A program made the translations under genes and the position numbers. The notes beneath the pieces are model-generated. The model saw only the letters and a program-made list of their open reading frames with translations, made no database searches and had not been told where the DNA came from. From the NCBI GenBank assembly GCA_030549335.1, contig CM060190.1, positions 69,020,118 through 69,084,117 of the forward strand: a stretch of 64,000 bases of DNA, in the 5' to 3' direction. This DNA is from Pontederia crassipes (lineage: Eukaryota; Streptophyta; Magnoliopsida; Commelinales; Pontederiaceae). Below are positions 37,795-50,555 of this stretch, piece by piece; the stretch's first letter is position 1, and each line of letters starts with the position of its first letter.

Positions 37795-40571
37795 TGTAAC
37801 ACACTGAATTTCACTCCCAAATTGTTAAAGATAATTTGATGTGTTAGTCCATTCGTCATCATATAATCATAATAAAATATAATTTTCTATAAACTCAGTG
37901 GAAGCATAAATCCATTAAATAAGATAAAATAATTCCTTTGAAAGCATAGCGGAAGACTTTGATAAAATATTAAAAGTAATGTCATAGAATTGAAAACACA
38001 TCTAAACATCATCATTAATAGTAATTAAAACATTGAAAAATCATAAAAAAAACATCTCTTTAAAATATAGTCAAAAGACTAAGACAATTGATTGTTAACA
38101 TCCTAGGTCATTGTGCAATCTTATTCGTCACGAGCTGAGCCGTCATCCATCCAAACATTACGCACCTGCATGGATTCAGGGTGCAGGGGTTTCCCCGGTT
38201 AGAGTATGTAAAGGCCATGCATGCGATGATATGATCCTATACAGGATACTACATAATATGCATCATCATCTTTGTATAAAATAAGAAGAAAATAATATGC
38301 ATGTCATATACTTATCATGTGATCTACATGTCATTCATCAATATCAATGGATCATCATCATGCACTATAATAATGGCATGACAGATATGTAATCATATCA
38401 TCATACAAAAAGTATGGCCATTCATATCAATCATTCATTCAATCCATAGACATATAAGTGGGACGCACTTATCATAACCATTGCCTTCGTAACTCTTCTC
38501 AGGGTTGCTTTATAACTAATTGGATTTTCACTTTCATGGGACATCATTCCATAACTTTTCTCAAGTTTGCTTTATAATCTTTTAAATTTTCACTTTCATG
38601 GGACTTCATTTCATTCGATCGATCATTGGCATTTTCCTATTAACGTTATATCTTCCGATCGTTGGGACTTATGTTGTTGTCCTCTCAATAGGCTAATTGG
38701 GCCTAGGAGAGAATGCTCCCCTCTCACCCGAATGTGACATCAGAATATGCACACCGTTACCAATATATGTAATGATCATTCTGGACTTTCGACCGAGGAC
38801 GACATCGAAATGTACACACCGTTACTGATATGTGTAACGATCGTTTTAAACAATTTTTCGAAAAAGAGCCATAGAGAGGCGACATGTAACATCATCCACA
38901 ACTGGGTTCATTATGCTTTTCAAACAACAATCATTTACATCGCTCAATTTTCATATTTTAACCTAGTTACGACTGTCCATACAATTCGTGTATCTATATT
39001 CGTATACAATCATTAATCAGTAATACATAATAGTAAATACCTTAAAAATAACATAAATATAACATAAATCAGTTTTTCGGTCTATCACAGTCGTTCCGGG
39101 ACCTGGCACAACTGTGCCAACGTCCTGGAAGTTCGATCTTTCATCCGAAAATCTCGATTTTTAAGATTAAAATTTCAATTAAAAATAGTTTAAAATATCA
39201 TAAATATTTCATATATGATCTCTTAGCATTTATGTATCATAAAACACATTAAAACATGCAATTTTTATTCATTAACAAGAGTTGGGACTTTTTCCTAGAA
39301 ATTCATACAACTACCGGAATTTATTCTCTGCACAGTATTCTGGTAGCAGTCACTAAAATATTAATAACTTAACCTATAATTTTCAAATGATTTTAATTTT
39401 CATAGAAAGATGACATGAACAATTAACTTTGGACTAAATTTCAAACACTAATTCAGTATTTCTAATTTACTATACATTTTACAATTTGCTTGAGACAGAA
39501 TGACACCAGTCTGATATTTGATCATATCTATTTGTATACAACTCTAAATCATATGAAACTAATTTTTGTGAAAATTAGTCTTCGAGAGATTTCCATTCAT
39601 ATAAAGTGCCATGTTAATTAGCACACAATTAGATGGAATGGGTGGAACTCTATCTGCGTGTGTGTGCACCTTTTTTTTATTCAACAATGACAGGCATTGA
39701 AATGTGTTTGTTGTTGAAAAAAAAAAGTGTTTGTTGGAATTCATTCCTAGGAAACCTCACTCCGTCAGAAAACTTTATGTGATAAGATGGTGATCCCAGT
39801 ACAGTACCAATCATGGCTGAAGAAAGAATTCTGTAGAGGCAAATGAAGATTCTATTTTCAGGCCTCTTCTACCTTGAAATTTCTAGCTATCTGAATGCAT
39901 TAAGTCTTGGCCTCCCATCTGATACTGAAAAGAAATTTTTGGATAAGAAAAATCTATCCAAATAATTATTACAAAACAATCACAAATTCTCGATACAGCA
40001 TGACACCAGTCCGATTTTTGGATCATAATTATTTGTATATAACTTCAAATCATGTGAAACAAATTTCTTTGAAAACTAGACTTTTAGAGATTTCTATCCA
40101 TATATTATTTATAATTTTTGGATAAGAAAACCTATTCAAACCCACAAAATAGTCACGAATATAACAGATTATGCAATTTAAATCATATAATTCGAATATT
40201 TAGATCTAATTATGAATTATTAGAAAATAATCTCAGATCTGATAAAGCTCATAAATTCCTCAAATAAATTCCTAATAGGAGCAATATGTCATGTTACTCT
40301 CAATTCAATCAATAAAACTTTGAGAAGAGAGAGGGGTTGAATTTCATTTACATACCTTTCAATCCAGTTTTCCATTCTCCTCTTTCTTCCTCTTTCTCTT
40401 CCTATTTTTTCTTCTTCCTGATCTTCTCTTTCTCCTTCCTCAAGTCTTAGTCGTCAAGATGTATAGAAAGAGCTGAAAAATAATAATAGGGGGCTTTATA
40501 TAGGAGACATCACGAGGGTTTGAGCAAAAAGTTTAAATTTTCCTTAAATGAAAAATTGAGGTTTTACATCA
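37795..40571 (-). mobile_element. Long terminal repeat, 3' copy of a decayed Ty3/gypsy element
   Basis: This block starts TGTAACACACTGAATTTC and ends GGTTTTACATCA. It matches the block at 42912-45377 in order and sequence over nearly its whole length, with substitutions and indels. A purine-rich tract, AAGGAGAGGA on the minus strand, abuts its right end (40572-40581), as expected for the polypurine tract before a 3' LTR. The element is thus on the minus strand. A local 68-bp-type duplication (CTTTCATGGGAC words near 38535 and 38600) is shared by both LTR copies. No matching target-site duplication is seen outside the pair. Confidence 0.75.
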
Positions 40572-42911
40572 TCCTCTCCTTAAACGAAAATTCATCCTCG
40601 AATTTTGTAGAATATCTTATAATAGATCTCTTCATCCCCGTTGCTCCACTTATCTTTCGATCCTCGTATACTCCGGCATGAACCTCTCCCTTTTCAACAT
40701 TCAATGTGTATTCCTCGGTGGTCTCACTTTAGCGACTTTTGCATTTCGTCTTCACTAGTGGATCACCATCACTTACTATTCCAAGTTTTCTGTGGGAATC
40801 TCATATCTCTAATCAATCTCAAGAAGTTGATATCGTTCTTGAGTAACGTTTTCGTTATGCAACTCTAATCATTAACTTAATTTTAAACAAAAACCTTTCA
40901 TCTTCGTCACTTAATTGATCTTCAGCCCTTCATGTGCACCAACATGGCCTTCCTTGTGTGTCTTTAACAACGTCGCTTGATAATGTATTGCTCACGATTC
41001 TTGGTGATGGTCCTGACTATGTCGTCATATCGTTTTGTATTTTCAAGATTCTAGTGTGAATCTTATATTCTTAATTAACCTCATGAAATGAAGATCGTTC
41101 TTGCGCCACGCTTCTATTGCGCTGCTCTAACTCTTAACTTAATCTAAGTGTCAAACTATCTAGCTCAATACTTGACCATTTCATGTCAATACTTAACCAT
41201 TTCATGTCATCGTTTAAGTCATGTAGACCAAAATAAAATAATCATATTTTCCTTTACATCTTAGCCACCATGTTTATAATCTTGGTAGTTTTTTCTTAAT
41301 TCTCTTACTTTTCATAACCATAATTGGTTTCTTATACTTAGAATATTCTTTAGAATATTTCTTTTAATATTCTAAGTGGTCTCTATGTCTATCATGCATA
41401 CACAATTTGATCTGAAGGCCGTCTTAACTATATCTTCATCAGCCACTCTGAGCTGATGGTATCCACTTCTTAAGTCAATCTTGAAGAAGGTCGGCACTAT
41501 GGACAATTAATAAAAAGATCATCAATTCTAGACAGAGAGTACTTGTTCTTGATAGTCACTTTATTCAACATCCTATAGTCTATACATAACCTTAGTGACT
41601 CATCTTTCTTCTTCACAAGTAGGACATGTGTACCTCATGGGGACACACTTGGCTTGACGAATCCTCTGTCCAATAGTTTTTGTAGTTGAGTCTTCAACTC
41701 CTTCATTTCTCCTGGTGCCATTCTATAGGAAGGTTTGGAAATTGGACTGTCCCTGGCATCAGCTCTATGTGGAAATCGATTTTCCTTTCCAGAAGTAATC
41801 CCGAGAGCTCATCAAGAAACACATTTGGAAAGTCCTTCATCACTTTAAGTTCTTATAATGGTTTGGCTTGAAAATCACTCTTGACCACACTCACCAAGAA
41901 TCCTCGGCAACCCTTGTTCTGCATATTAGTTGCCTTAGTCGAAGAAACCATCATTCTCCTTTCCTTGAATGAAATTTCGCGGAAAGTGACAAAAGTGTCA
42001 TCCTTCTTATTGATAATAACTTTCCTTTGCTGGCACATCATATAGGCATCATGATATGATAATCAATTCATGCCCAATATGACATCATAGTCTACCATGG
42101 GTAGTATTATGAGGTTAGCCGAATAATTATTTCCTTCTATCATCACCGGTGTCTCTGGGAGGTACTATCTAATGGAGACCCTCTCCAGTGGCATTGTTAT
42201 GTCAAACCATCACTTCATACTTGTCATTGAACTTTCAATGTCTTTGTGAAAATTAAATTTCACCATAGTTTTCTTAGTCATTTCATAGTCTTTAGATCAT
42301 AAAAACTTGTTCAATTATTATGAACAATCATATATACAATTTTTGGGCAATCTCTTACTACATATTCATCATCCTTAAATTTACAATGAGATTCACATAT
42401 CCCATGTTTCACATTGCCCTCAGTCAATTTGGCAGTATCACACTTGAACGTCATTATTAGCATTCTCATTGGAAGACTTTTTGCTTCCATCCTTAACATA
42501 ACAATAATTAACTAACATAAGTTAGTCAATTTAACAATACAATCAATGGCACAATACTTACATACTCATCTTTGGATGGCTGTTTATGACGATTGCACAT
42601 GGACTTAGACACTTATCAACTCTATAACATACTTAGCATAGGTCCTAGCATGATACCATATGTAACATTTCCCACTAACGTGTGATATTGTCCGCTCTAG
42701 GTCTCGACTCGCACGATTTTCTCAAAATACGTCACATCTGAACAAGGACATGTCACCATATATACCCAGCATTTCTCTAGTGACTTATGCATGTGGGTCT
42801 AATCCAAGGCATGTCTCATGCATCCTTCCCTCTGGGGGACTCAACGTTCTCATTGAGTAATCGTACCCCATCATGCACAGAGGCTCACGCGGAGTGGCTG
42901 CAATACCAAAC
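40572..42911 (-). pseudogene. Decayed Ty3/gypsy internal region (gag knuckle, protease, RT)
   Basis: Read on the minus strand from right to left, three fragments appear in gypsy order. The first is a gag zinc-knuckle-like stretch with RDCP near 42.35 kb. The second is a protease/post-protease stretch with VDYDVILGMN around 42.06-42.12 kb. The third is reverse-transcriptase sequence at about 41.84-41.40 kb, with [20 protein letters not shown], a frame change, then RLCIDYR-type and [17 protein letters not shown]-type matches in shifted frames. Several frameshifts and stops break it. RNase H and integrase are not recognisable, so much of pol is deleted. A primer-site-like TTTGGTATTGCAGCC (minus) adjoins the 5' LTR, and a second TGGTATCATGC lies near 42655. 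Confidence 0.75.
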
Positions 42912-45377
42912 TGTAACACTCCGAATTTCACCCCCAATTACTGAGGATAATTTGATCATTAGGCTATGTTAGCTCGTTCATCATTACATAATCATAATAA
43001 AATATGATTTTCTATAAACTCAACGGAAACATAAATCCATTAAATAATATAAAATAATTCCTTTGAAATCATAACAGAAGACTTCGATAAAATATCAAAA
43101 GTAATGTTATAAAATTGAAAACACATCTAAACATTATCATTAATAATAATTAAAACATTGGGAAACCATAAAAAATATCTCTTTAAAATATAGTCAAAAG
43201 ACTCTAAAACAATTGACTGTTAACATCCTAGACCATTGTGCAATCTTATTCGTCATGAGTTGAGCAGTCATCCATCCAAACATTACGCACCTGCATTGAC
43301 CCAGGGTGCAGGGGTTTCTCCGATTAGAGTATGTAAAGTTTATGTATGCGATGATATGATCCTATACAGAATACTACATGATATGCATCATCATCTTCAT
43401 ATAAAATAAGAAGAAAATAATATGCATGCAATATACTTATCATGTGATCTCATGGCATCCATCAATATCAGTGGATCATCATCATGCACTATAATAATGG
43501 CATGGCAGACATATAATCATATCACCGTACATAAAGTATGGACATTCATAATAATCATTCATTCAATCCATAGGCATATAAGTGAAATGCACTTATCATA
43601 ACCATTGCCTTCATAACTCTTCTTGGAGTTGCTTTATAACTCATTGGACTTTTACTTTCGTGGGACATCATTCCATAATTTTTCTCGGGGTTGCTTTATA
43701 ACCATTTGGACTTTCACATTCGTGGGACTTCATTTCGTTTGTTCGATCATTAACCATTTCCTATTAATGCTATATCTTCCGATAGTTAGGACTTATGTCG
43801 TTGCCCTCTCAATAGGCTAGTTAGGCCTAGAAGACAATGCTCCCCTCTCACCTGAAGGTGATATCATAATGCGCACATCATTGTCGATATATGTAGTGAT
43901 CATTTTGGACTCTCGACATCGAAATGGACACACCGTCGCCGATGTGTATAATGATCATTCCGAACAATTTTTCGATAAAGGGCCATAGAGGGGCAACATG
44001 TAACATCATCAATAACTTGATTCATTATGTTTTTCAAACAACAATCATTTATGTCACTCGATCTTCATATTTTAACCTAGTTACGGTTGTCCATACAATT
44101 CGTGTGTCTAGGTTCATATACAATCATCAATTAGTAATACATAATAGTAAATACCTTTAAAATAACATAAATATAACAAAAATCAATTTTTCGATCTATC
44201 ACGGTCATTCTGGGACTGGCACGGCCGTGCCAACGTCCAGGAAGTCCGATCTTCCATCCAAAAATCTCGATTTTTGAGATTAAAATTCTAATAAAAATAG
44301 TATAAAACATCATATATATTTTATATATGATCTCTTAGCATCTATGTATCATAAAACACATTAAAACATGTAATTTTTATTCATTAACAAGAGTTGAGAT
44401 TTTTTCCTATAAATTCATACAACTATTAGAATTTATTCTCTGCACACTATTCTAACAGCAATCACTAAAATATTAATAACTTAACTTATACTTGTTCTTT
44501 TCAGATGATTCTAATTTTCATAGAAAGATAACACGAACATTTAACTTAAGAATAAATTTTAAATCCTAATTCAGTATTTTCAATTTACTGTACATTTTAC
44601 AATTTGATCTCGTTGTTACCCGAGACAAAATGACACCAGTTCGATATTTGGATCACAACTATTTGTATACAACTTAAAATCATATCAAACCAATTTCTGT
44701 AGAAACTAGACTTCGAGGGTTACATCCATATATTATTTGTAATTTTTGAAGAAGAAAAACCTATCCAAACAATTATTACAAAATAGTCACGAATTCTCAA
44801 AACAACATGACACCAGTCCGAGTCCCATATTTGGATCATAACTATTTGTATACAACTCCAAATTATATGAAATTAATTTCTCTGAAAACTAGACTTCGGA
44901 AGCTTTTCATTCTTATTTGTAATTTTGAATAAGAAAAATCTATCCAAATAATTATCATAAAACAGTCACGAATTTAACAGATTATGCAACTTAAATGATA
45001 CAATTTGAACATTTAGATCTAATAATGAATTATTAGAAAATAATCTCAGATCTGATAAAGTTCATAAATTCTCAAATAAATCCCTAATAGGAGCAATGTG
45101 TCCTATTACTCTCAATCCAATCAACAAAATTTTGAGAGGAACGAGGGGGTTAGATCCCCTTTGCATATCTTTCAATCATACTTTTTCGTTCTCCTCTTTC
45201 TTCCTCTTCCTCTTCTTTCTTCTCCCTAATTTTTTTTCTTCTTCCTCGAGTCCTAGCTACCAAGATGTGTAGTGAAGAGGTGAAAAATAAGAATAGGGGG
45301 CTTTATATAAGGGACATCACGAGGATTTGAACAAAAAATTCAAATTGCCCTTAAATAAAAATTAGGATTTTAAATCA
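42912..45377 (-). mobile_element. Long terminal repeat, 5' copy of the same element
   Basis: Begins TGTAACACTCCGAATTTC and ends GGATTTTAAATCA, colinear with the LTR at 37.8-40.6 kb but about 310 bp shorter because of internal deletions. The promoter-like end contains GGGGGCTTTATATA (both copies). The two LTRs differ at many sites, so the insertion is old. A GGCACGGCCGTGCC palindrome (near 44218) is intact here and eroded in the other copy. Confidence 0.75.
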
Positions 45378-45735
45378 ACGGTGTACGAGGCATGCCTTAG
45401 ATTAGTCCCATATGCATAAATCACGGGAGAGATGCTGGGTATATATGAAAATATGGTCTTGACTTGATAGGACGCATTTTGATAAAATCGTGCGGGTAGA
45501 AGTACAAAGTGGACAATATCCTAAGCCTCTGTGCATGGTGGAGTGTGATCACTCCTCTTAAGGGGGGAGGGTGCATGAGGCATGCCTTATATTAGTCTCA
45601 TATGCATAAGTCACGGGAGATATGCTGGGTATATATGGGAATATGTCCTTCACTAGGTGTGACATATTTTGAGAAAATCGCACGGACTAAGATCCAGAGC
45701 AGACAATATCACACGCTAATGAGAAATGTTACATG
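45378..45735 (+). repeat. Two related ~180-bp repeats; inverse copy at 42.66-42.89 kb
   Basis: Copy A (45378-45567) and copy B (45568-45735) share GAGGCATGCCTTA, CATATGCATAA(A/G)TCACGGGAGA and ATGCTGGGTATATATG. Copy B ends AATGTTACA. The same sequence occurs in opposite orientation at about 42660-42890 inside the gypsy element. The repeats look like LTR 3' parts (GGACAATATC followed by AATGTTACA) of a second retrotransposon family, nested with the first. Confidence 0.6.
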
Positions 45736-48400
45736 AATGATCCGAGCATGTCAAAACAAAAAAAAAATAAGTACGAATTTTTTTAAAAAAAATATGTCAC
45801 ATTACTTGCATATATATATTTGTTTAAAATTCATGCTCCAACTTTTTTTATTTTTCATAATATAGCGCTGATAGTTTTTAGTTTATAATTATGAAGATTT
45901 TTTCGGTAATAATTGTTTAATTTCTACTTACTTTATTATGTTATTTGACTTATTATACTATTTTATTTTGCTTTATTATGTTTTAATTTATTCGTTATGC
46001 ATCTTAGAAAAACATTAAAAATACGAGAGAAATTTATTTAACATATTTATTTTTTATTAACTTATATTATTCAATCCGATCGATTGATTTGATTCGATCT
46101 AATCTTTCGATTCGGTTCAATCTAATCCGACTATCAATCCTGGCCGGGTCGAATTTCGATATGTCAGTCTCTGTCAAACTATTAGTACTATGTCAATATG
46201 ATTTCTTTATCAGCGTTGGACTTTTTTATTATTTCCTGATTCTTTTTAGTCATGGTGCATATTTTCTTTCAACTGTATTACGTAAACATTTCAATTCTTT
46301 TTTCTTCACATTTTTAGATCATTAATGTACATTAAATTTTAGCTCTACCCCTCTACTTAGGTGAAAGTGGAAATGGTTAATTATATCTTTGATTTGAAAT
46401 TATTATTTGTTTACTTTGCAGGAAATAATACTGGGAGGAGATCCCTGTTTTGGTGTACCAGTAATACATGTACATGTTGTATTTCGTGTAAAAAGTTTCT
46501 AAGAATAAAGATGGAATGCCCTCAGTGTGTAAATCTAATATTAGTTAAATTCTTATACATACTTATTGCAGGCCCCTGTTGCAGCTTTACTTTTGCATTT
46601 TATTATATCCTTGAATCACAACTTGAACTAGATACATCGGTTTTGATGTGTCTTGTGTCAAGACTTTTTTAACCAAGAGTTGGAGCAATTCTCTTCATAA
46701 TGGCATCAAGAATAAAAAAAAAAATTTAACACTTGTGATGCTCGTGAAATTCATGGATAAAAAACATGAACGTTTTGATCCTTTTTTTTATTTGTTAATT
46801 TTTTTAATCGCAATTATGTTCATAGTGATATTAAAAATGATTTAATGAAAGTGTCCCCCTTTAGAGGAGTTCTCTTTCTGTTCATCCTATCGAAAATTTG
46901 TGAATCGAATCAAAAGTAAGTAAATCAATATCACGCACAAATTTTTAATCCAATGATACAAAATAGAAAGGACACGATATTCTATTTTATTTCCCATATA
47001 TTAAAAATAAATAAGATCTCTTAATCCAATCTCGATGACTGCAGGACAAGAAAAAGATTTCATCCTCCCATGCCAAACAGATGCTTTGAAGTTTGAAGGA
47101 TCCTGAACCGTGGTGTAAGCTCTTTCTTTTATTTTACTCGGTGTTGTAAGACTTGGCCGGTTGGATCGATGTCACGGACTATTAAATAGTTTGTGAATCG
47201 ATAAAAATTCAATCATGAAATTAATTCGCTTTAATGTAGTCAAATTTTATCAAAACCCGAGTTCAATAGAAAGATCCATCAAATTTGATCGATACGAACG
47301 AATCAAGTTATAAAATATAAAAAAAAACTTATAAAAATTATTAAAACTTTTTAGAAATATTATTTATATATATGTTTACTTGAAATTTATATTTCAACAC
47401 TCTTCTTTATCATATATATAATATTTCATTGATGTTTTTTTATAATTACTTTATGAGATTTTTTATTTAGAAAATATTCGATTGATGATTCAATTAATGA
47501 TTACTTTATTATATTATTTGACTTGAATATTATATTATATTATATTATATTATATTTTTTCTAAATAAGATATTACATATTAATAATATTGCAATTATTA
47601 TCTCAAATTATTTTATTTTTTATTAATTTATATTATCCGGTCCAACAGAAGAAAGAATTTTAAACAATTAATCATGTCTTCGTTAATAATAAAAATGCTA
47701 AAGACAGCTTGCAGAAAATCTAAGAAAGAATAGTAATGATATGTCAAGCAGTGCTGATTGCTGACTCTTGTTCTTTACGGGGATGTTTGGCTCCCAAGGT
47801 CAAGGGTAGCTGACCCCATTTTACTCCTATTTTATTGTTCGAGCAAGAACAATTAAGTTCCTGAGTTCTCTTGGGAATATTTGTTTTATCTATTTTTTTC
47901 TTCTTCTCGGCATGATGATGCATGGGACTCGTAACATGCAAAAAAGGTTGTAGACGAAAAAGTTGGAACAACAAAGATGTTCTCATTTTATTCCTACCAA
48001 ACAGTCTTATGTCACAAGAACAATCTTGGAACAAAAAATGTTGACCCCAAAATATTTCTATAGTAAGAATAAAATGTGAGCAAAAAGATTTTGAAAAAAG
48101 ACGAGAACATTTCTATTTTTACTTCATATTGTTCTTGCAATCATTCAAAATAGTATTTGGATGAAAAAGTACTAGTTCTTATTTTCTTCAAAATGGTGAG
48201 TTTTTATTACTCAACAGTCAACACTCTTAAAGCAGCATTTATCTGTCATTTATGTGTTATGAAAAGGACAGACAAAATCGAATATAGAAAAAAGGAAAAA
48301 AATTTGTCTTTTGGTAATAGGCTTAAAAATTAAGGCCCTTTTTTGTGGCTACTTGTAAACTTTGGACCCAGCCCATAACATTTGTTCTATTGAGTTTGGA
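45736..48400. other. AT-rich intergenic DNA
   Basis: No gene is supported. There are GC-richer palindrome-prone patches near 46.07-46.16 and 47.15-47.30 kb (CCGATCGATTGATTTGATTCG and related words). A short (TATTA)n tract lies at about 47524-47556. The 46.09-46.85 kb ORFs are AT-rich chance frames with no domain. Confidence 0.4.
47776..48012. mobile_element. Possible small inverted-repeat element
   Basis: A ~235-bp non-coding segment is bounded by GGGGATGTTTGGCTCCC on the left and CTACCAAACAGTC on the right. GTTTGG at the left and CCAAAC at the right are complementary, as in many plant MITEs. The termini are short and no target duplication was confirmed. Confidence 0.35.
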
Positions 48401-48405
48401 CGCGA

Positions 48406-48411
48406 CACGTG
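48406..48411. promoter_or_regulatory. G-box CACGTG upstream of the G-patch gene
   Basis: A perfect CACGTG in the context GACACGTGC lies 138 bp before the start codon at 48549. An AGCCCAT (TGGGCT on the other strand, site II-like) lies near 48370. Both are common plant promoter elements; a role here is inferred from position only. Confidence 0.4.
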
Positions 48412-48548
48412 CAAACAGCTTTAGAATCTCTGCATCGGATTCGGATGAGGAGTTGGTATAAAAATTGAATAAAATAAACGTCCTATTTAAAGTCGAGAGC
48501 CCATCGTTCAAACAAAGCTAACACGAAAAAACAATACGAAAAAACAAT

Positions 48549-49181
48549 ATGGAGAAGTCGAAGGTTTCCTTCTCCCTCTCTGCCCCCAAATCTTCCGGCA
48601 ATTCTTCCAGCCCCGGCGTTTTCTCGTCCGGCGGCGAGGACGACAGTGAAAGTGTTGGGGCCGTCGCGGGCCCTCAGTACATCACCGTTTTCGATCCCTC
48701 CGAGCCTCGACCTGCCGAGGCGCCAGCGGTCATCCCACCCATCCCCAACTCCTTCTTCGCCTCCCTCGTCTCCGATCGCGTCGCAAACTTCGTCTTCGAC
48801 GCATCCGACTCCGACTCCGCCTCCTCCACTGGCCTTCCCTACGGCCTCACCGTCCGCCCCTCCTCCACTCCGCCGGAAGACAGGCGTGCAGCGACGCGCG
48901 ACGGCCGCCACGACAGAGGCGGCGACGAGGACCCCGCCCGCAGCCGGCTGAGGGACGACCTGAGGCGCCTGCCGGAGCACCGGGGGATGGTGGAGTTCGA
49001 GGAGATCGGGGTGGGGGGGTTCGGCGCGGCGCTGCTCCGGGGATACGGGTGGCGGGAGGGTCAAGCGGTGGGGCGGAACAAGGAGGCGCCGGACCCCGAG
49101 GTTCCGGTATTCAAACCCAACAGGGGGACTCCTGGGATAGGGTACGTCCCGCCGGCGGCGGGAGGTGAAGGAAGCGGATGA
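48549..49181 (+). CDS. Short G-patch protein related to MOS2/Spp2 (lacks KOW half)
   Basis: A GC-rich intronless ORF of 210 residues. The N-terminus KVSFSLSAPKSS, the YITVFDPSEP segment (44-53), VIPPIPN (61-67), YGLTVR (98-103), LRDDLRRLPEHRG (134-146) and the G-patch-like GFGAALLRGYGWREGQAVGRNKE (157-179) follow the order of MOS2/GPKOW proteins, nuclear RNA-processing factors that bind a spliceosomal DEAH helicase. Plant MOS2 is about 460 residues with two C-terminal KOW domains; here the frame stops soon after GTPGIGYVP, and I see no KOW coding downstream. It could be a truncated retrocopy, a genuine short paralogue, or a gene with a frameshift that I cannot place. A G-box and site II-like motif precede it. 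A 272-codon antisense frame is a compositional shadow. Confidence 0.75.
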   Translation: MEKSKVSFSLSAPKSSGNSSSPGVFSSGGEDDSESVGAVAGPQYITVFDPSEPRPAEAPAVIPPIPNSFFASLVSDRVANFVFDASDSDSASSTGLPYGLTVRPSSTPPEDRRAATRDGRHDRGGDEDPARSRLRDDLRRLPEHRGMVEFEEIGVGGFGAALLRGYGWREGQAVGRNKEAPDPEVPVFKPNRGTPGIGYVPPAAGGEGSG

Positions 49182-50162
49182 CTGAGAAAGCCCACCAGGT
49201 GCTTGTTTTATGTTCTGAAAAAAGCAGCTATTGGAACTTTTTTTTTTCTCTCTCCTTTTTAGGCCGGCCACGGCCACCCTGTTTATTGCCGGCAATAACA
49301 TAAAAATGTCGACGTAGTGGCTCTAATTATTTGACTTATTATACTTCTTATACTTATTATCATTATATTTCAATATAGAATGATAACTTGGCGTAAATTC
49401 TGTAGAGATGGAGTGAATTCAGATAGTAGGAAGGTAAAATCGTAGAGTTCAGTTGTTTCTAAATGATAAAGGGTACTATGCATGGACGAACTTAAACTTA
49501 TATTCTTGCTTTTGAAATAATATTAGGGTACTATGCATTGATGCTGTAAAAAACACTAATTATAACACATCTCTAATTCAATATATATTTATCCAGAGAT
49601 AAAAGACCAAAAGTATTAATATTTGAAGACAAATACAATAACAAATTTGTGATCTCACGTTAATATGTCCCATATATTAAATATTATAAACATAAAAAGG
49701 GAAATAAATAGTGATGACATATTCAATAAGATCAATGTGATTTTGGGGTTGTATCAGATTTGATAATCTTTTTATGGTGAACACCAATCTACAATTATGT
49801 TATGTACTGGTCTTTTCTTCTCTCATTTGTTTTGCATCTCATATTCCAAGTCATGTAGTCATCTTTTCTTCTCTCAATTTTTTGACATCTGATATTCCAA
49901 AATTTCATACCATGCGAGCCTTTTCATTGTTTTTTTTTGTTTTTAATAACTCAATTTTCTTTCCTCTTCCAATTACCAAGAAAATTGGGGAAATGTCTCA
50001 TTGTCTCAATTCTCTTTCCCTGTCATAAAGAATGGACAAACAATTAGTATACTAAATATTTTATTATATAAAATAAATTATGCATGGATTTTTCAAGTTT
50101 GCATTTCAAATATATATAAACTCATGAGTTTGAAATCTCAGTAGACTTATTTACAAAAACTA

Positions 50163-50555
50163 AGGGTGTTCATAGGTCAAATTGAATTGTACCCATGAAC
50201 AAATCTCACTCGATCCAATGTCGGACAGAATGAGACCTCTTTGAAGGCTAAATTTGACTCAATCCGATTCGAATTGGATTCAGTGATCGGATTATCAGAT
50301 CACTATTTTTTTATTTTTTATTACAATTTTTTATTTATTTAATGTTAAAAAATATTATTAAAATTATTTTAAAGCATACAATAAGCTTCCTTAATATTCA
50401 AATGTTATTTCCATACTTAAAACAATTTGTTTATGTTATTGTGAAATTTTCTATCAAATATAGACTTAAGTTTAAATAGAAAAAAAATTAAAAATATTAG
50501 ATCGAGTCATTGGGTTTATCAGTCCACCCAATCTGGTCAATACTCCCAATGTAAA
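50163..50555. mobile_element. Possible non-autonomous element of GGGTGTTCA type
   Basis: The left edge GGGTGTTCATAGGTC and right edge (CCACCCAATCTGGTCAATACTCCC) enclose an AT-rich core with no coding frame. The edges carry GC-richer words such as CCGATTCG and GATCGG. The same layout and left-edge words (GGGTGTTCACGGGTCGGG) occur at 63.5 kb. Termini are imperfect and no target duplication was confirmed. Confidence 0.4.

Noticed and set aside
48483-49301. 272-codon minus-strand ORF
   Set aside because: It is antisense to the G-patch gene. The + strand frame carries recognisable family motifs, and the minus frame is a GC-composition shadow.
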